NCBI GenBank assembly: GCA_022496805.1 | Contig: CM040086.1 | Location: 8,620,501 to 8,684,500 of the forward strand | Direction: 5' to 3' | Source of the DNA: Pohlia nutans | Taxonomy: Eukaryota; Streptophyta; Bryopsida; Bryales; Mniaceae | Length of the DNA: 64,000 bases | Part shown: in pieces, positions 49,309 to 61,110 of the stretch | Position numbering within the stretch: the stretch's first letter is position 1 | Layout of the letters: every line of letters starts with the position of its first letter | Notes under the pieces: generated by a model | Database searches by the model: none | What the model was told of the DNA's origin: nothing | The model's input: the letters and a program-made list of their open reading frames with translations, nothing else | Translations under genes and position numbers: made by a program

Positions 49309-49475
49309 ACTAATACTAGCGAGAAAGTGGTCTTTAAACACTAAAACATTGCACTAGTCAGAGTGTGGTGCCCAAGGCTACTACGGTAGTGGTACTAACT
49401 TAGTGCCCATAGTGGCCTTGGGCACCGAGCTTTGGCGCTAATGTTTGTGTTCAAGGACCACACTTTCTACTAGTG
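49309..49475. mobile_element. Hairpin MITE of the 44353-44502 family
   Basis: Left CTAGCGAGAAAGTGGTCTTTAAACACTAAAACATT pairs with right AATGTTTGTGTTCAAGGACCACACTTTCTACTAG. The interior GTGGTGCCCAAGGC..CCTTGGGCACCGAGC extends the fold. Confidence 0.68.
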
Positions 49476-52400
49476 TCATAACATTTTATAACAATAGGCT
49501 TCCAAACCTCTTAGTGCTTGGATCATATTTTACACATATAGTAACTCTTCTTAGAACTATGGTGAGAGAGAACATTTGGCATTGTATGAGGAAATTTAGT
49601 AAGAATCAAACAAGGAAAGTTTACTTAAGATGTGAAGAAAAGAGCATCCGAGAGTATCGGAGAGCATAGGAGAGAATCTTTGAAACTTTAGTAGGGATAG
49701 AAAGTCTAGGGTTTAATAATGTAATGTATTGGATGCCATACACCCAATCCCCACATTATTAGTGTGCACGCAAGCCTTTTTATTACTCCGAATTGCCTTC
49801 TCTAAACAATCGTTCTAGAATATCTTGCACGCTTGCCACAATATCACACTTGTCATACATTCAAACTATGTCATATTAAAAAAAGTGAGATTAAAAAGGT
49901 TTGAGTGTAAAAAACACAATCGTTGTCAAAATTAGGTTTTTACGTCAGATTTGAGAGGTCCACATCACCCTAGACCAATCACAAGAGGACTCGTAGGGTA
50001 GAGTGGAAAGAGGTAAAAGTGATTGGTTTGGAAGTGAAAGAGAACGGAAGACGGACATCAACACGGTTGCAGGAGGTGGGACGTTGGGATGTCGAAACCA
50101 GAGGGATACGGTGGCTTGGTAGAGAAAGATTGCGAAAATTATAGGTGGAGAGCTGTCGTAATAAGTTAGTCGGAGCGAAGGGTGCACGCATGGCCATGAT
50201 CTTGGCACTGACTTAACAGAAGGGCACACGTTGCCCCCTCCCCCGGGACTTTCCTTGCCCTGGGAATCGAAGACCAGCACCCGGGCCTGGCTGTCTTTTA
50301 ATAAGAGTGATTGAATGGCCTGTTGATTAAGTCTTACAACTCAAGTTATAGAGACGAGTCGTTTTGCAGAGCCTGCTTGTGCCAGTTCTTATGGATGCTT
50401 GTGCCCTTCTCCATGACCATCATTTTTTTAATAGTATATTGTATGTATTTTGTAGATAGCCGTACTAGTAGTAAGACCTCTGGTCCTCTTTTGAGGCTAG
50501 TGTAAATAAAGTGTTTGTTGTCTCTGCCCCACCAAGAAAGAGACTACGAAAACGCATCGTTTTCAAGGAGTTACATGACTTAACAATATAAACACAGCCA
50601 TAAAAGTAAATCTAGAGTAAATACTATGGCAGAGATTATGCAACTACAGAGTCATCATATTGTACCCATGATATTATTCCTAGTCTACAAGCTTTTTCAC
50701 GCCATAGGCTTGGGGAGGGCCCAATTTTCCAATTTTTTTTCATTCTCGTGTCCTATTACTACACTCGTCCTTCTCTTTTGTGTCATCTTAGGTTAAATTA
50801 GTGTATGATAGAGTAGATGAGTTCTTTTTGTTAAGTTTGTACTATCATGTAGTGTTTTAGTGAACAGTAGCTCACACAAAAATTTAAACAAAAAAATGAA
50901 GTTCATCAACATGTATCGTACACTAATTTCATGATGTCCTACTATCATAGTTATAGTGATATGGCTAAAAGTAGTGTGGGTTGTACACTAAATAGAATGA
51001 AGATTGTAGTGGAATAAATGAGCGAGAGATGGTGGGGAAATATTGCAAGAGTGTACAAGTGATTGCAATAGTTAGACATTGTTGCCATTCCTACCCATGA
51101 TCTTTTGTACACCCATATTAGTAGTATATGTTTTAATTTTGAAAAAATAAAATTTTCCAAATTGGCACCAACAACTTCATTTTATTCTTAGAGGGTCTAC
51201 CCAGTAGAGTTTGGAGTCTCAACAATCACAAAATAGAGCAACTTTTTGTATGATTTCTATGAATTATATGCCCTACTAAAGCTTGTAGGAGTTAAATTTT
51301 TTTTGCTATTGTGATAAAAATGTGTATATATATGCATACATACACACACACATATAAATATAAATATATACATGTATATAAATATGTATATATATATATG
51401 TATATTTTTCTTTTTTCTTTTTTTCTTTTTTTCCTTTTTTGGGCTTAGGTTTCAACCTATAAAGATATGACATGAAGTACATTCACACAATAAATCAATT
51501 TTTGCATTTATCATCAATTTTATTGCCATCAATGACAAGAGAGCGGAACATAACATTTAGTAGCATGCAATGACTCTGCTTTGGCTCTTGAGTATATGGT
51601 GCAACATCCAACAGGACTCCGTAGTAGCTAAGTGGACATGTGGAGTCCTAAGGTGATGTGCATGGTGCATGAAGAAAAGGTTGAGAGCTTGAAGGCTACT
51701 AAATGGTGTTGTACCATCTCCTGTAGAGCCAAGTTAGAATCAGTGCATAATCTTTTACTCTAATCAATCTAAAATTTGGATGTTAAAGTGAAAATGTGGC
51801 ACACATCACATTTTTACCATCTTTGTGGAGAATCACAAGTTGTAAAAAAAATTAAATTAGTTTGACAAAGAGTCATTAGAAAAATTCATGAGCAACTAGG
51901 ACGGTCGAGGTTCTAATTTTACATTTAATTTTGATACCCATAACTTCTCACATTTGTATGTTGTGTAAATTCTCTTTCTAGCCAAAAATTGACAAATTTG
52001 CCATTTTCTAATTATAGAATGGCAAATTCTCCCCTAAACACGCTCCTCATTCACATTGGCCTTGCAAGTCATACTTACTTTCCTTCAAGCAAGGCCTCCA
52101 ATTCAAAACTCTCAGACATTTGCACTATGCCACGTGGATATAGAGGTTGCGGGCATCACGATCCAATAAAAAATTGGAAAATAATTGACAACATGTTGCT
52201 TTTGACATTTTTCTTAAAGTGGAAATTGAGATGCAAATGAAGTAATCTACTTTGGTAATCTACTAATCATGTAGGAGACACTTTGATTAAACTTATGTTT
52301 TATATATGTGTTTATTTTTAATTTTTTTTTGGTAGATACATCTGCAATGAAAATAAAATCCTCATTTATCTTTCAAAAATTGAATTCATAATCAAAACTA

Positions 52401-52623
52401 AAACTAGATTCTTACACACCATCCATATAGCATAAGGTTATTTAATCCCATTTTAAAGCACCTCATAATATATAGCAGATTCCCAAATCAGTGTAGCATA
52501 TTCTCAAATTATGACAAATCCACGCCAAAATTTAACTAAACGATGAGTGGTGAGAGTGGTGAGAGTGGTGAGACACTATAGTTAGTGTATATAGTGCTAC
52601 TATTAAAAAGGATATGACTCCAT
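49476..52623. other. No gene; scattered repeats
   Basis: The piece at about 50515-50690 recurs in decayed form near 62035-62200 (shared TTTTCA-GGAGTTACA and AAAAGTAAAT). An alternating TA/CA-rich run lies at about 51320-51405 next to a pyrimidine run. The frame at 49945-50280 (minus, 111 codons) has no known motif. Confidence 0.4.
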
Positions 52624-52862
52624 GGCATTCTTTAGCTAGTACTGCAACACACCCTTTTGCTCGTGCAAAGAATCAACATATGAACATGGAATTGATGATG
52701 TGGAACATGTAAAAACTATTAAACAAAAAAATCTTGTTGAGTTGCCAAGCCATCATTAGTTAGAGATGGCTTTGATTCTCTAGAAGATTACAATTTATAC
52801 AATGATTCTAGACTACGATGTTGATTTCCAAAGGTGAACATTGGGGTTGCTAAAGAATGTTA
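52624..52862. mobile_element. ATAACATTCTTTARC MITE, copy 2
   Basis: Left GGCATTCTTTAGCTAG and right GGTTGCTAAAGAATGTTAT are inverted. The whole element aligns by eye with 33986-34242. Confidence 0.65.
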
Positions 52863-53119
52863 TGCTGGTATTGGCTAAAGAACCTTATGAGAAAGTACTA
52901 AAAAAATTCTAAAAAAACATGAGTCAAATTTGGGCATCTTGGTCTTTGAGGGATTAATCAAACTGTCTTAACTCCTAAGTGATCTAACAACCATTTTAGG
53001 GTCGTTGCCCTTTTTTGTGAGTTGTCCATGATGAAAAATATATTTTTATTAAAAAAAATTCCTAATAATAAATCAAGTCTACTTTCCAACCCAATTTGAA
53101 TCATGTCAATCCAAGTTAA

Positions 53120-53647
53120 CCCTAAATGATAGAAGGGGTAAGGGCAAAACCTAAATGTGTTATAAAATGTTGCTTCTACAACTTCGATGAAGTTTGGTCC
53201 AAAAGAGAAAATGAGAAGCACGATGTTTAGTAATTATCCGTACCGTCAAACTTTCAAAAAATGTTTTAGATACTCATTAAACAAATTTAGAAGCATTTAT
53301 CGTTGAATATTCACCAAAATTACAAATTTTATTTTTAGAATTTGAAATTTGGTATGATTGGTTGAAACTAGACATTCTATTCTAAAGTTCAAAAAAGATT
53401 TTTTTTAGAAAGAGGGAACATCATTACTTTCCCGAAATAATAAGTTTTGTAACACTAGGACAATGTTGAGGTGTTTGTCTTTGAAAATTTCTCCTTGATG
53501 GAGTTTAATTCCGATTGACATGATTCAAATTGGGTTGGAAAGTAGACTTGATTTCCTATTTGAATTTTTTTTTCTAATTTTTTTTCATCTCGGGCAGCCC
53601 GTAAAAAAGGGCAGCGACCATAAAATGGTTGATCGGTCACTTAGGGG
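53120..53647. mobile_element. Family C TTAA element, 528 bp, nested
   Basis: CCCTAAATGATAG on the left and GGTCACTTAGGGG on the right, with TTAA on both sides (53116-53119, 53648-53651). The ACCATAAAATGGT palindrome is at 53617-53629. It lies in inverse orientation relative to its host, which is the same family. Confidence 0.82.
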
Positions 53648-54028
53648 TTAAACTCCGTCAAGGAGAATTTGTTTAATGACAAAAACATCAATATAGTCCT
53701 AGTGTTATAAAACTTACTATTTCGGGAAACTAATGATATTATCTCCTTTGATTTTTTTGATTTTAAAATAGAATGTCTAATTTTAACCAAGCATACCAAA
53801 TTTGAAAGTCTAAAAATAAAAGTTACAATTTTGGTGAATATTAAATGATAAATGCTTCTTGATTCATCAAATGAGTATCTAAAACGTTTTTTTGAAAATT
53901 CGATCTTACCAATATAATCACTAAACATCATGCTTCTCGTTTCCTCTTTTGAACCAAATTTCATCAAAGTTGCAAAAGTAACATTTTATAACACATTTAG
54001 GTTTTTCCCTCATCCCCTCTGTCATTTA

Positions 54029-54549
54029 CACTAGTAGAAAAGGTGGCACTCATAACATTCAGTAGTCTTTGAGCATGCTACCCTCCCTTGCATGGAATGA
54101 TGTGGAATATCCCACATCATTTCATCGTCCCAACGAAATGATGTGGGATATTCTACATCCCATTAGTAGCTATGGGGGCACGTGGCATCAAGCAAGAGCA
54201 AGCAACCATGGTGCACAGTAATCGAAAGCACAATTCAACATTGTTTTTTCATTGTTTATTTGATTGATTCTCAACTCAATAGTGTTTCGTCATTGTTAAT
54301 TTGATTCATTCTCAACTAGTCAACTCAATAGTGTTTCGTCGTTATTTATTTGATTCAATAGTTCATTCAATTAGAAATCACTCGTCACTTTGTATATAAA
54401 GGTGGATGAAACTTAAAAGGCAGTCTCTTTGAAGGCTACTGAATGTTATGTGCCGAGAGAGATGCCCAAACAAGTAGTACCCTATTCTACTTATGCATAG
54501 TGATTTTGTGTGGACATCTCCCTAGGGAGCCACTCCTTTTCTACTAGTG
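54029..54549. mobile_element. CACTA-like MITE, 521 bp, nested
   Basis: Left CACTAGTAGAAAAGGTGGCA and right CTCCTTTTCTACTAGTG are a TIR of about 17 bp. The host sequence shows a duplicated TTT/TTTA (54025-54028 and 54550-54553); CACTA elements duplicate 3 bp, and the exact boundary is ambiguous by one base. The right 110 bp resemble the 5866 and 47452 hairpins. Confidence 0.75.
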
Positions 54550-54970
54550 TTTAGGGCTAAATAAATGTGTGTCACGTCGACTGTAGCTATCCGGAAGTGA
54601 GTATTGAGCGGAGAGGTACCGGAATGGATATATAATATAACATAGTATAGTATTATATAATATAGTATAATATAGTTAGGATACTGGTTGATTTGTGCTG
54701 TAACTTCCATAAGCTAAGCTGGGGCCCAACTGAAGCTACTGTAGACAAAGCATAATAAGAATATTGTAATATAAATAAATAAATAAAATAAAAATAAAAA
54801 TTATAAATTATTAGTTGGGCAATAGTATTATTTGGTTGCATGATCACCGGTTTCATAAATGGAGGAATTGTCGGCTCACCGCCTCAGCTCAGTCTCTCCC
54901 ATTTCCGAGTACAGTCTTATTCCCTTCGTCCTCCAAAAAGACCTTGTTTTTATTGAAATTCGTGAATTTA

Positions 54971-55201
54971 TCCCTGAAGGATCAAGGATTCATGGTTTTA
55001 AAATGTCAAATTCAATTGATCATATTGTGAAACATATAATTTAGATGAGATCAAATTTTATACCACAAGAATCAATGAAGAACATTGCACTTGTTGGTCA
55101 AAAAATAAACAAATTTGAACAAAAAGAAATCCACTTAAGACCTACTCAAAACTGCTAAAACAAACATGAGGTCCGATTTGGGTTTCTTGGTCCTTTAGGG
55201 G
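54971..55201. mobile_element. Family B TTAA element, inverse copy of 45712-45953
   Basis: TTTA (one change) then TCCCTGAAGGATCAAGG; right end TTGGTCCTTTAGGGG then TTAA (55202-55205). Collinear with the inverse of 45712-45953 throughout. Confidence 0.78.
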
Positions 55202-55205
55202 TTAA

Positions 55206-55659
55206 GCTTAATCTCATGATTGTAGAGGGAGTATGTTCACTGCAATGCAAATCTATGGATTAAGTGAATACGGAGGGAGTATTTAGATTGCCAGAAAGTG
55301 TATACATGACCAAAATGTATGACGATAATCCATAATCAGCATGATCAAAATCTATGACAATAATTCATGATCATCATGATCAAAATCCATGAATTATGGT
55401 GCCAAATTGATTGCAATGCCATGAAGCAGTTGTCAAGCACGCACAAAGCTTTATTGTGAGCAGTGAATGAGTATAGTTGCAAATCATGGTTTTATTTTGG
55501 ACAAAATTTAAGTTGATATTGTGGTAATTCTGCAGAACAAAGGGAGTAAATCTTAGCCACAAATAAGTTAAAGCATGTCCACCAGTGAGGTTGATATCCA
55601 ATTTCCAAACCTCTTATACCAAACCAAACCTAAATATTTTGAAACAAGAGGAGTCTAGC
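55206..55659. other. No gene; possible Stowaway-like remnant
   Basis: Strings GAGGGAGTATGTTC, ACGGAGGGAGTATTTAG and AAAGGGAGTAAATC resemble Stowaway ends, but I cannot pair them into one element. Several near-copies of ATGATCAAAATC(T/C)ATGA lie at 55340-55395. Confidence 0.4.
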
Positions 55660-56712
55660 TGTAATCAACAAAAAAAAATGCAAGCCTCGAGCATTCTTGT
55701 TGGCAAAAGTCTTTTTAAGTCAAATTTGGACATCAATTTTTAACAAGAAAATTGAAGATAGTAGTCACTAGTGCTCGGTGGAGATTCTTTTAGTCTATTG
55801 TGCACACCATCAAAAAGAATATGTTCTTGGCTCCTCCTTTCGAGCAATCTGGTTGGCAAAAAGTTTTTTCAACTCAAATTGGGACGTCAGGTTTTAACAT
55901 GACATTCAAAATAGTAGTCACTAGTGGAAATTCTCTTAGTATATTGTGCATATCCTAAAAAATATATTTTCTTGGATCCCACCCTCGAGAACTTTGACTA
56001 ACAAAAAGTCTTCTAAAGTCAAATGAAGACGTCAAATTTTAAAAAGAAATTTGATGACATCAGTCATTGGTCGAAATTCTCTTAGTCTATAGTGCATACC
56101 TTCAAAAAGAATATTTTCTAGGGTCCCAACCTCAAGCACTCTTCAGGTTGGCAAAAAGTCTTTTCATGTCAATTCGAGACGTTCAAATTTTGCAAGAAAT
56201 TTGAGGATAGCAGTCATTTGTGGAAATTCTCTTATTCTATTGTTCACACTGTTAAAAAGAATCTTCGTTGGATTTTAGCCTCGAGCATTCTGGGTGACAA
56301 AAAGTCTTCTAAAGTCAAATTGGAATGTCAAACTTTAACAAAACATTTAAGGATAGCAATACTCATTGGTCAAAATTCTCTTAGTCTATGGTGCATGCCT
56401 TCAACAATTTTTTTTTTCAAGTCCCACCCTTGAACACTTTCACTGTAAAAAATTCTTCTAAAGTCAAATCAAGATGTCAAATTTAACAATGAAATTTGAG
56501 GATAACAATCATTGGTCAAAATTCTATTATTCTATTGTACATACCTTCAAAAAGAATCTTTATTGGATCCCAACCTTGAACACTCTTGTCGGCAAAAAGT
56601 CTTATGAAAATCAAATAAAGACTTCAAATTTTAATCGGAAATTTGAAAATATCAGTCACTAGTGGTAATTCTCTTAGTCTATTTTGCATATCCTCAAAAA
56701 GAATATTTTATT
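55660..56712. repeat. Tandem array, 7 units of about 148 bp
   Basis: The marker (C/T)GAGCA..(T)GGCAAAAAGTC occurs at 55688, 55841, 55986, 56133, 56281, 56431 and 56577, giving spacings of 153, 145, 147, 148, 150 and 146 bp. Each unit contains AGTCAAAT, GATAGCAGTCA and TTCTCTTAGTCTATTGTGCA. The units are diverged, so the array is old. The period is nucleosome-sized, as in many plant satellites. Confidence 0.92.
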
Positions 56713-56761
56713 TGGTGCCAATTGTTACATAGTCATACTACCCTTCGTATCAAATCCACCC

Positions 56762-56809
56762 TATTCACTCTATGTCCCATTATAATATATATGGGACATA
56801 GAGTGAATA
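56762..56809. repeat. Perfect 19-bp-arm inverted repeat
   Basis: TATTCACTCTATGTCCCAT at 56762-56780 is perfectly mirrored at 56791-56809 around a 10-nt AT loop. It sits directly after the 148-bp array and may be a minimal foldback element. Confidence 0.92.
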
Positions 56810-57126
56810 TATATATATATAGAAAATTTCATTAAATGAATGTGAGACTATGCATTTAGTTACAACTTGATTGATTGAAATTGGTACTTCACTAGTTGAC
56901 TACAAATTTTAGGAAAAGTAACCAATTATTTTTAAACAATAGTGACAAGTGTCACATCTTGATGTGTTGAGATTTCTTAAATTAATTTTATGACTGACTA
57001 TCAATAGGCCATAGTTGGATGATTTCATAAAAGAGGGGGATGTGGTTGGATTCCTTCAAAAATCTTCCTAAACCCTGAGACTATTAGAAAATAGAAATTA
57101 GAACTCCCTATTTGCATCAACATTAA

Positions 57127-57690
57127 CCCTTAAAGGACTTACTAAGCTCAAGGGGCTCATTTTTGAGAGAATAATAGAAAAATCTTTAGTAAATGGATTT
57201 TAAATTGTGGAGTTTAGAGTTGGAGATTTAAAATACAAATCTTCTAAAAAAGAAATTTTAAATTTGGAGCGGTGGAACTATTAAAATACCTATGAATAAA
57301 ACACAAAAATTCTACAAATACTTGAAAGTACAGTAAATACTTACAAATACAACACATGTACTAAGTAGTATTTTTTGTATTTGGAAGTTTGTTATTATTA
57401 TTATTATTATTATTTTTTAAATTTTTTTTTGTTGTTTCAATGGAATTGTGTTATGTTATTCATGTTCCGGTAGTGCATGTATTTAAATCTTGATCAATGT
57501 ACCAATTTCCTTGCATATTTTAATGAATATTTTTTTGTCCTAAACAATATATAGATAAGTCACTATCACTTATAAAATTCACAACAATATGTGTGAGTCC
57601 GTTCTTGACATGAAAGATTGTGATGGAGAGGCGTTGATATAGGTATTGCCGAACATCTTGACTTTCATTTTTGAAAATTTAACCCAAATC
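57127..57690. mobile_element. TTAA element related to 11413-12323
   Basis: TTAA (57123-57126) then CCCTTAAAGGACTTAC. It matches the inverse of 11413-12323, without the SINE. The right boundary is unclear because the next TTAA element begins at 57695. Confidence 0.55.
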
Positions 57691-57698
57691 CTATTTAA

Positions 57699-58644
57699 CC
57701 CTTAAACGTCAAGACGGCCTGAATGGGGCAGCTCAAAAGGAATCTATTTTTTTTGGGGGATTTTTTTTTTTTTTTTGGGGCCAAAAACGGCTCTGCAGTG
57801 CACTGCTGGCTAGCACTGTAGCACTGCGGCACTGCTGAACTTCAGCTGCTCCAACCTCAAAACTTGTTCAACTTGATAACTTTGATTGCTTATCAACGAT
57901 TCCACAATCTCTCAAAAGAGGCGAAAATTTGGAATCTAGATCGCTTTTTCAGTAGCTTTCCAACGCAACAAGTCTCGCTTGATTTGGTTGAGAAATGAAA
58001 CTTTTTTCTCCAATTATTCCTTTATACTAAGCCCATGGGGCTTGCTTTGACGTTTAACCCCTAAACGTCACAGCGTCCAGAAACTGGACGACGAATGATT
58101 TCAAAGCCTTCTCACGTTCTCATCAACGCTTGGATGATACTCATCCAATTTTTTGGAGATTCCTCACCAAGTTGTTGTCCTATCTAATGGCTGGATTTAG
58201 TCATACTAGAGTACATATTTTTCTAAAATTGAAAATGTAGAAGTATGTCAAGTCGTTGACCAAGCCAAAATTGCATTGACTCTAGTTCAAAGTGGAATCG
58301 TGAAAAATGAGGTCATAAATTTAAGAAACACAAAAATTTCAAAGTATCACCACACTTAAGAGTATCTCATTTCAAACTCATTCCAAAAAAATTTACTCAA
58401 AAAATATTGAAATTTAGTTTGTAATCGAATTTAGAAGGAAATTTTAATTTTAACTTTCAAATTTTATAATTAAATATTGGAGATTGTATTAGTGAATCGA
58501 ACCGTACGGATGGAATCTAAAATTCAAGATCTAGAACTTTCATATGTATATCAATTCCAGAATATTCTTCTAAATGGTAGTTTATAATGTTTTTTCTCAA
58601 ATTGTCAATTCCAGGGACACCCTGGTACGTTAAGGGGTTAAGGG
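57699..58644. mobile_element. Family G TTAA element with a nested insertion in its TIR
   Basis: TTAA (57695-57698) then CCCTTAAACGTCAAG on the left. The right TIR TTTGACGTTTAAGGG is split at its TTAA by the 580-bp element 58058-58637, and TTAA follows at 58645-58648. With the insert and one TTAA removed, the right end equals that of the relative at 63746-63762. Confidence 0.85.
58058..58637. mobile_element. Family A TTAA element, 580 bp, nested
   Basis: CCCCTAAACGTCACAGC on the left and GGTACGTTAAGGGG on the right, TTAA on both sides (58054-58057, 58638-58641). The palindrome CGTCCAGAAACTGGACG is at 58074-58090. Close to identical to 61111-61688, implying recent activity. Confidence 0.88.
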
Positions 58645-58868
58645 TTAACTTTGAAGTCACAAATCTCTTTTTTGAGTGTGCATTATACAATTCAAAGACA
58701 TACTATAATCTTTCAATCCAATAGTTTGATGTTACCAAAGTATAACCAACATTTGTTTAATTAAGTTATACAATTGAATACTCCTAATAGTATCCCAAAT
58801 TTCAACATAGAGTTTTAAAAAAATTGCCAAAAAAACTATGGTTTTTGCAGAACTGCCATGGGCACTAA

Positions 58869-59339
58869 GAACATGTCTACCCATGCCCCCGAGAGTCTCT
58901 CACACTTAAGAATTAAATGAAAAGTTCCAAGGGCCCTTCAAAAATGCCTCTTGACTCTCAATCTTAGCGTGTTAAGAAATGAACCTTCAAATCATTGTTT
59001 AGTTTACTATATCTCACATTCTACTTGTGATTCGTCCATTGACTATTTGATATGCAATTTTGATGCATGAGGGGCGTACAAGGGTGGAAGTTAAAGTGTA
59101 AGGGCTCTTCGAAAATGCCTCTTGACTCTCAATCTTAGCGTGTTAAGAAATGAACCTTCAAATCATTGTTTAGTTTACTATATCTCACATTCTACTTGTG
59201 ATTCGTCCATTGACTATTTGATATGCAATTTTGATGCATGAGGGGCGTACAAGGGTGGAAGTTAAAGTGTAAGGGCTCTTCGAAATGTGAATGAATAATT
59301 TCAACAAGTCAACTCTAACGTGTATGGGTGTGAATACTC
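58869..59339. mobile_element. PIF/Harbinger-type MITE with an exact 171-bp tandem duplication
   Basis: Left GAACATGTCTACCCATGC and right CGTGTATGGGTGTGAATACTC are the TIRs, with TAA on both sides (58866-58868, 59340-59342). It is inverse to 9811-10416. Inside, 58941-59111 and 59112-59282 look identical base for base by eye, so the internal duplication is recent. Confidence 0.85.
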
Positions 59340-59342
59340 TAA

Positions 59343-59665
59343 AGGGTTAAGAAATGTTCACATCATGAAGATCATCATTGTCACTTTTGGGTGTCTCCGT
59401 CGTACATGATAAATTTTGAAGTCAATTCATTTATTTTGAATTTTTATTTTTATTTTTATTTTTTCAACTCCCTACATTTTTGAAGATTAAAATTTAGTAA
59501 CATCAATAAATTGAATAAAAATTTCTTAAATTATCAAGATTTTGAAACTTTTCACAACATTCTGCAAGCTGATAAGGTACTACAGTGTATAGTTATAGAC
59601 ATATCCTCGTAAATTGGATAATGGCACGTCGTACTGTATGTTGCATTGGCAAGTGCAATAAGTAT
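59343..59665. other. No gene or repeat seen
   Basis: Short AT-rich gap between elements. Confidence 0.4.
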
Positions 59666-59669
59666 TTAA

Positions 59670-60608
59670 CCACTAAAGGCCCTTAAAAGCCAAAATGGCT
59701 TTTTGCTGTTTCGGGCAGCTTAGATGGAAGGTCTAAATTAAGAATTTTAGACTGTAATTTGGTGTGGGCGTGGTCATACATACAAGGTGTGTGGGGTAAA
59801 AATTACAAAGTCAAATTCGGATTTTATAATTTTTTTATTGAAATTTTTGGTTTCAAGCCCAACTGGGGCAGAAAAAAACTTTTTATTATAATCATTTTTT
59901 CAATTTTTTTTTTCGGAGACATGCTCTTCACCACATTTAGGCTCAGAATTTGAAGTGACCCATGTTGATTATATTCTTGGCTTGACAAGGGCAGCCTCCA
60001 AAATAAAGAACAGCAACCTCCAAGGTTTTTTGTAATTTCACATCCATTTCTTTCGAAATTTGTCAAAATTTGAGATTTTGAAATTTTTAAAAAATAATTT
60101 CGCCTAAAATTTATAAAATCATAGAGGTACCTAATCACCGTTCATTTTTTCCAAAAATCAAATACAATTAATGTGATGCATGTTTCACCAAATTGCCATT
60201 TTTATACCTACTCCCGGAAATTAATTTGGATGAAGGTTTGAAACGCGTAATGAGTCTCTAAAATTTTGCATGAGCGTACCCAACTTAGTTATCTACATGG
60301 AAAAAAATATGAGCAAAATGTTTGGAGTAACAATCTTCAAGTCCCCCTTTGCACTATGGAGACAATGCCTCCCAAGCAATGCCCCGAAAAACTTTTGCAC
60401 AAACTTTGGATGTTATGATCTTGCAAATGATAAACATCCAACGGTCAATTTTTGAAACAGTAGCTATGAATAGGCTTAGGTAGAAGATCTTACGGTTGGA
60501 ATTCTAAAAGAAGTAAAAAAACTTGGTTCACATCCCCGGGAGTACATAGAGGTAGAAAATCGCAGTTTTGAGGTTTCAAGCTCCCAAAAACACAAGGAAA
60601 TTTAGGGG
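59670..60608. mobile_element. TTAA element, 939 bp, first of a chain of three
   Basis: TTAA (59666-59669) then CCACTAAAGGCCC; right end GAAATTTAGGGG then TTAA (60609-60612). The perfect palindrome AAAAGCCAAAATGGCTTTT is at 59685-59703. The longest member seen; its frames (for example 59824-60138 minus, 104 codons) show no transposase motif. Confidence 0.75.
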
Positions 60609-60612
60609 TTAA

Positions 60613-61106
60613 CCCCTAAGTGACTATCCTTTCTTTTTTATGGGTGCTCAAGATGAAAAATAAAAATTCATAAAAAATAAAAATGTTTTCAAATAGGAAA
60701 TCAAGTCTACTTTCCAATCCAATTTGAATCATCTTAGTTTGAGTTGAACTCCACCAAGGAGAATTTTTCAAATATAAAGACCGCAATATTGTCTTAGTGT
60801 TATAAAAGTTGCTATTTGGGGAAACTAACAATGTTTTCTCCTTTGAAGAAATTTCTTTTTTAAAATTTAAAATAAAATGTTTAGTTTTAACCAATCATAC
60901 CAAATTTTAAAATTTTAAAAATAAAGATTGTAATTTTGGTGAATATTCAACAATAAATGCTTCTGAATTCATTAAATGAGTACCTAAAACATTTTTTGAA
61001 AGCGTGACTCTACAAATATATTACGCTTCTCATTTTCTCTTTTGGACCAAACTTCAACAAAGTTGCAAAAGAAACAATTGCCCTTAAAAAAACTGTCATT
61101 TAGAGG
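60613..61106. mobile_element. Family C TTAA element, 494 bp, second of the chain
   Basis: It shares the TTAA at 60609-60612 with the first element, starts CCCCTAAGTGACT and ends CTGTCATTTAGAGG before TTAA (61107-61110). Collinear with 31768-32277. Confidence 0.8.
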
Positions 61107-61110
61107 TTAA

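Larger units (their letters stand above)
52972..54556. mobile_element. Family C TTAA element carrying two nested elements
   Basis: TTAA (52968-52971) then CTCCTAAGTGATC, with an inner GACAACC-type palindrome region resembling 31768. Its body is cut at an internal TTAA by 53120-53647 and near its right end by the CACTA-like 54029-54549. Removing both restores a sequence collinear with 31768-32277, ending CTGTCATTTAGGG then CTAA. Confidence 0.75.

Noticed and set aside
50181..50300. A third SINE, from a TTCGATTCCC-like string on the minus strand
   Set aside because: No convincing A box at the right distance, no tail and no target-site duplication found.
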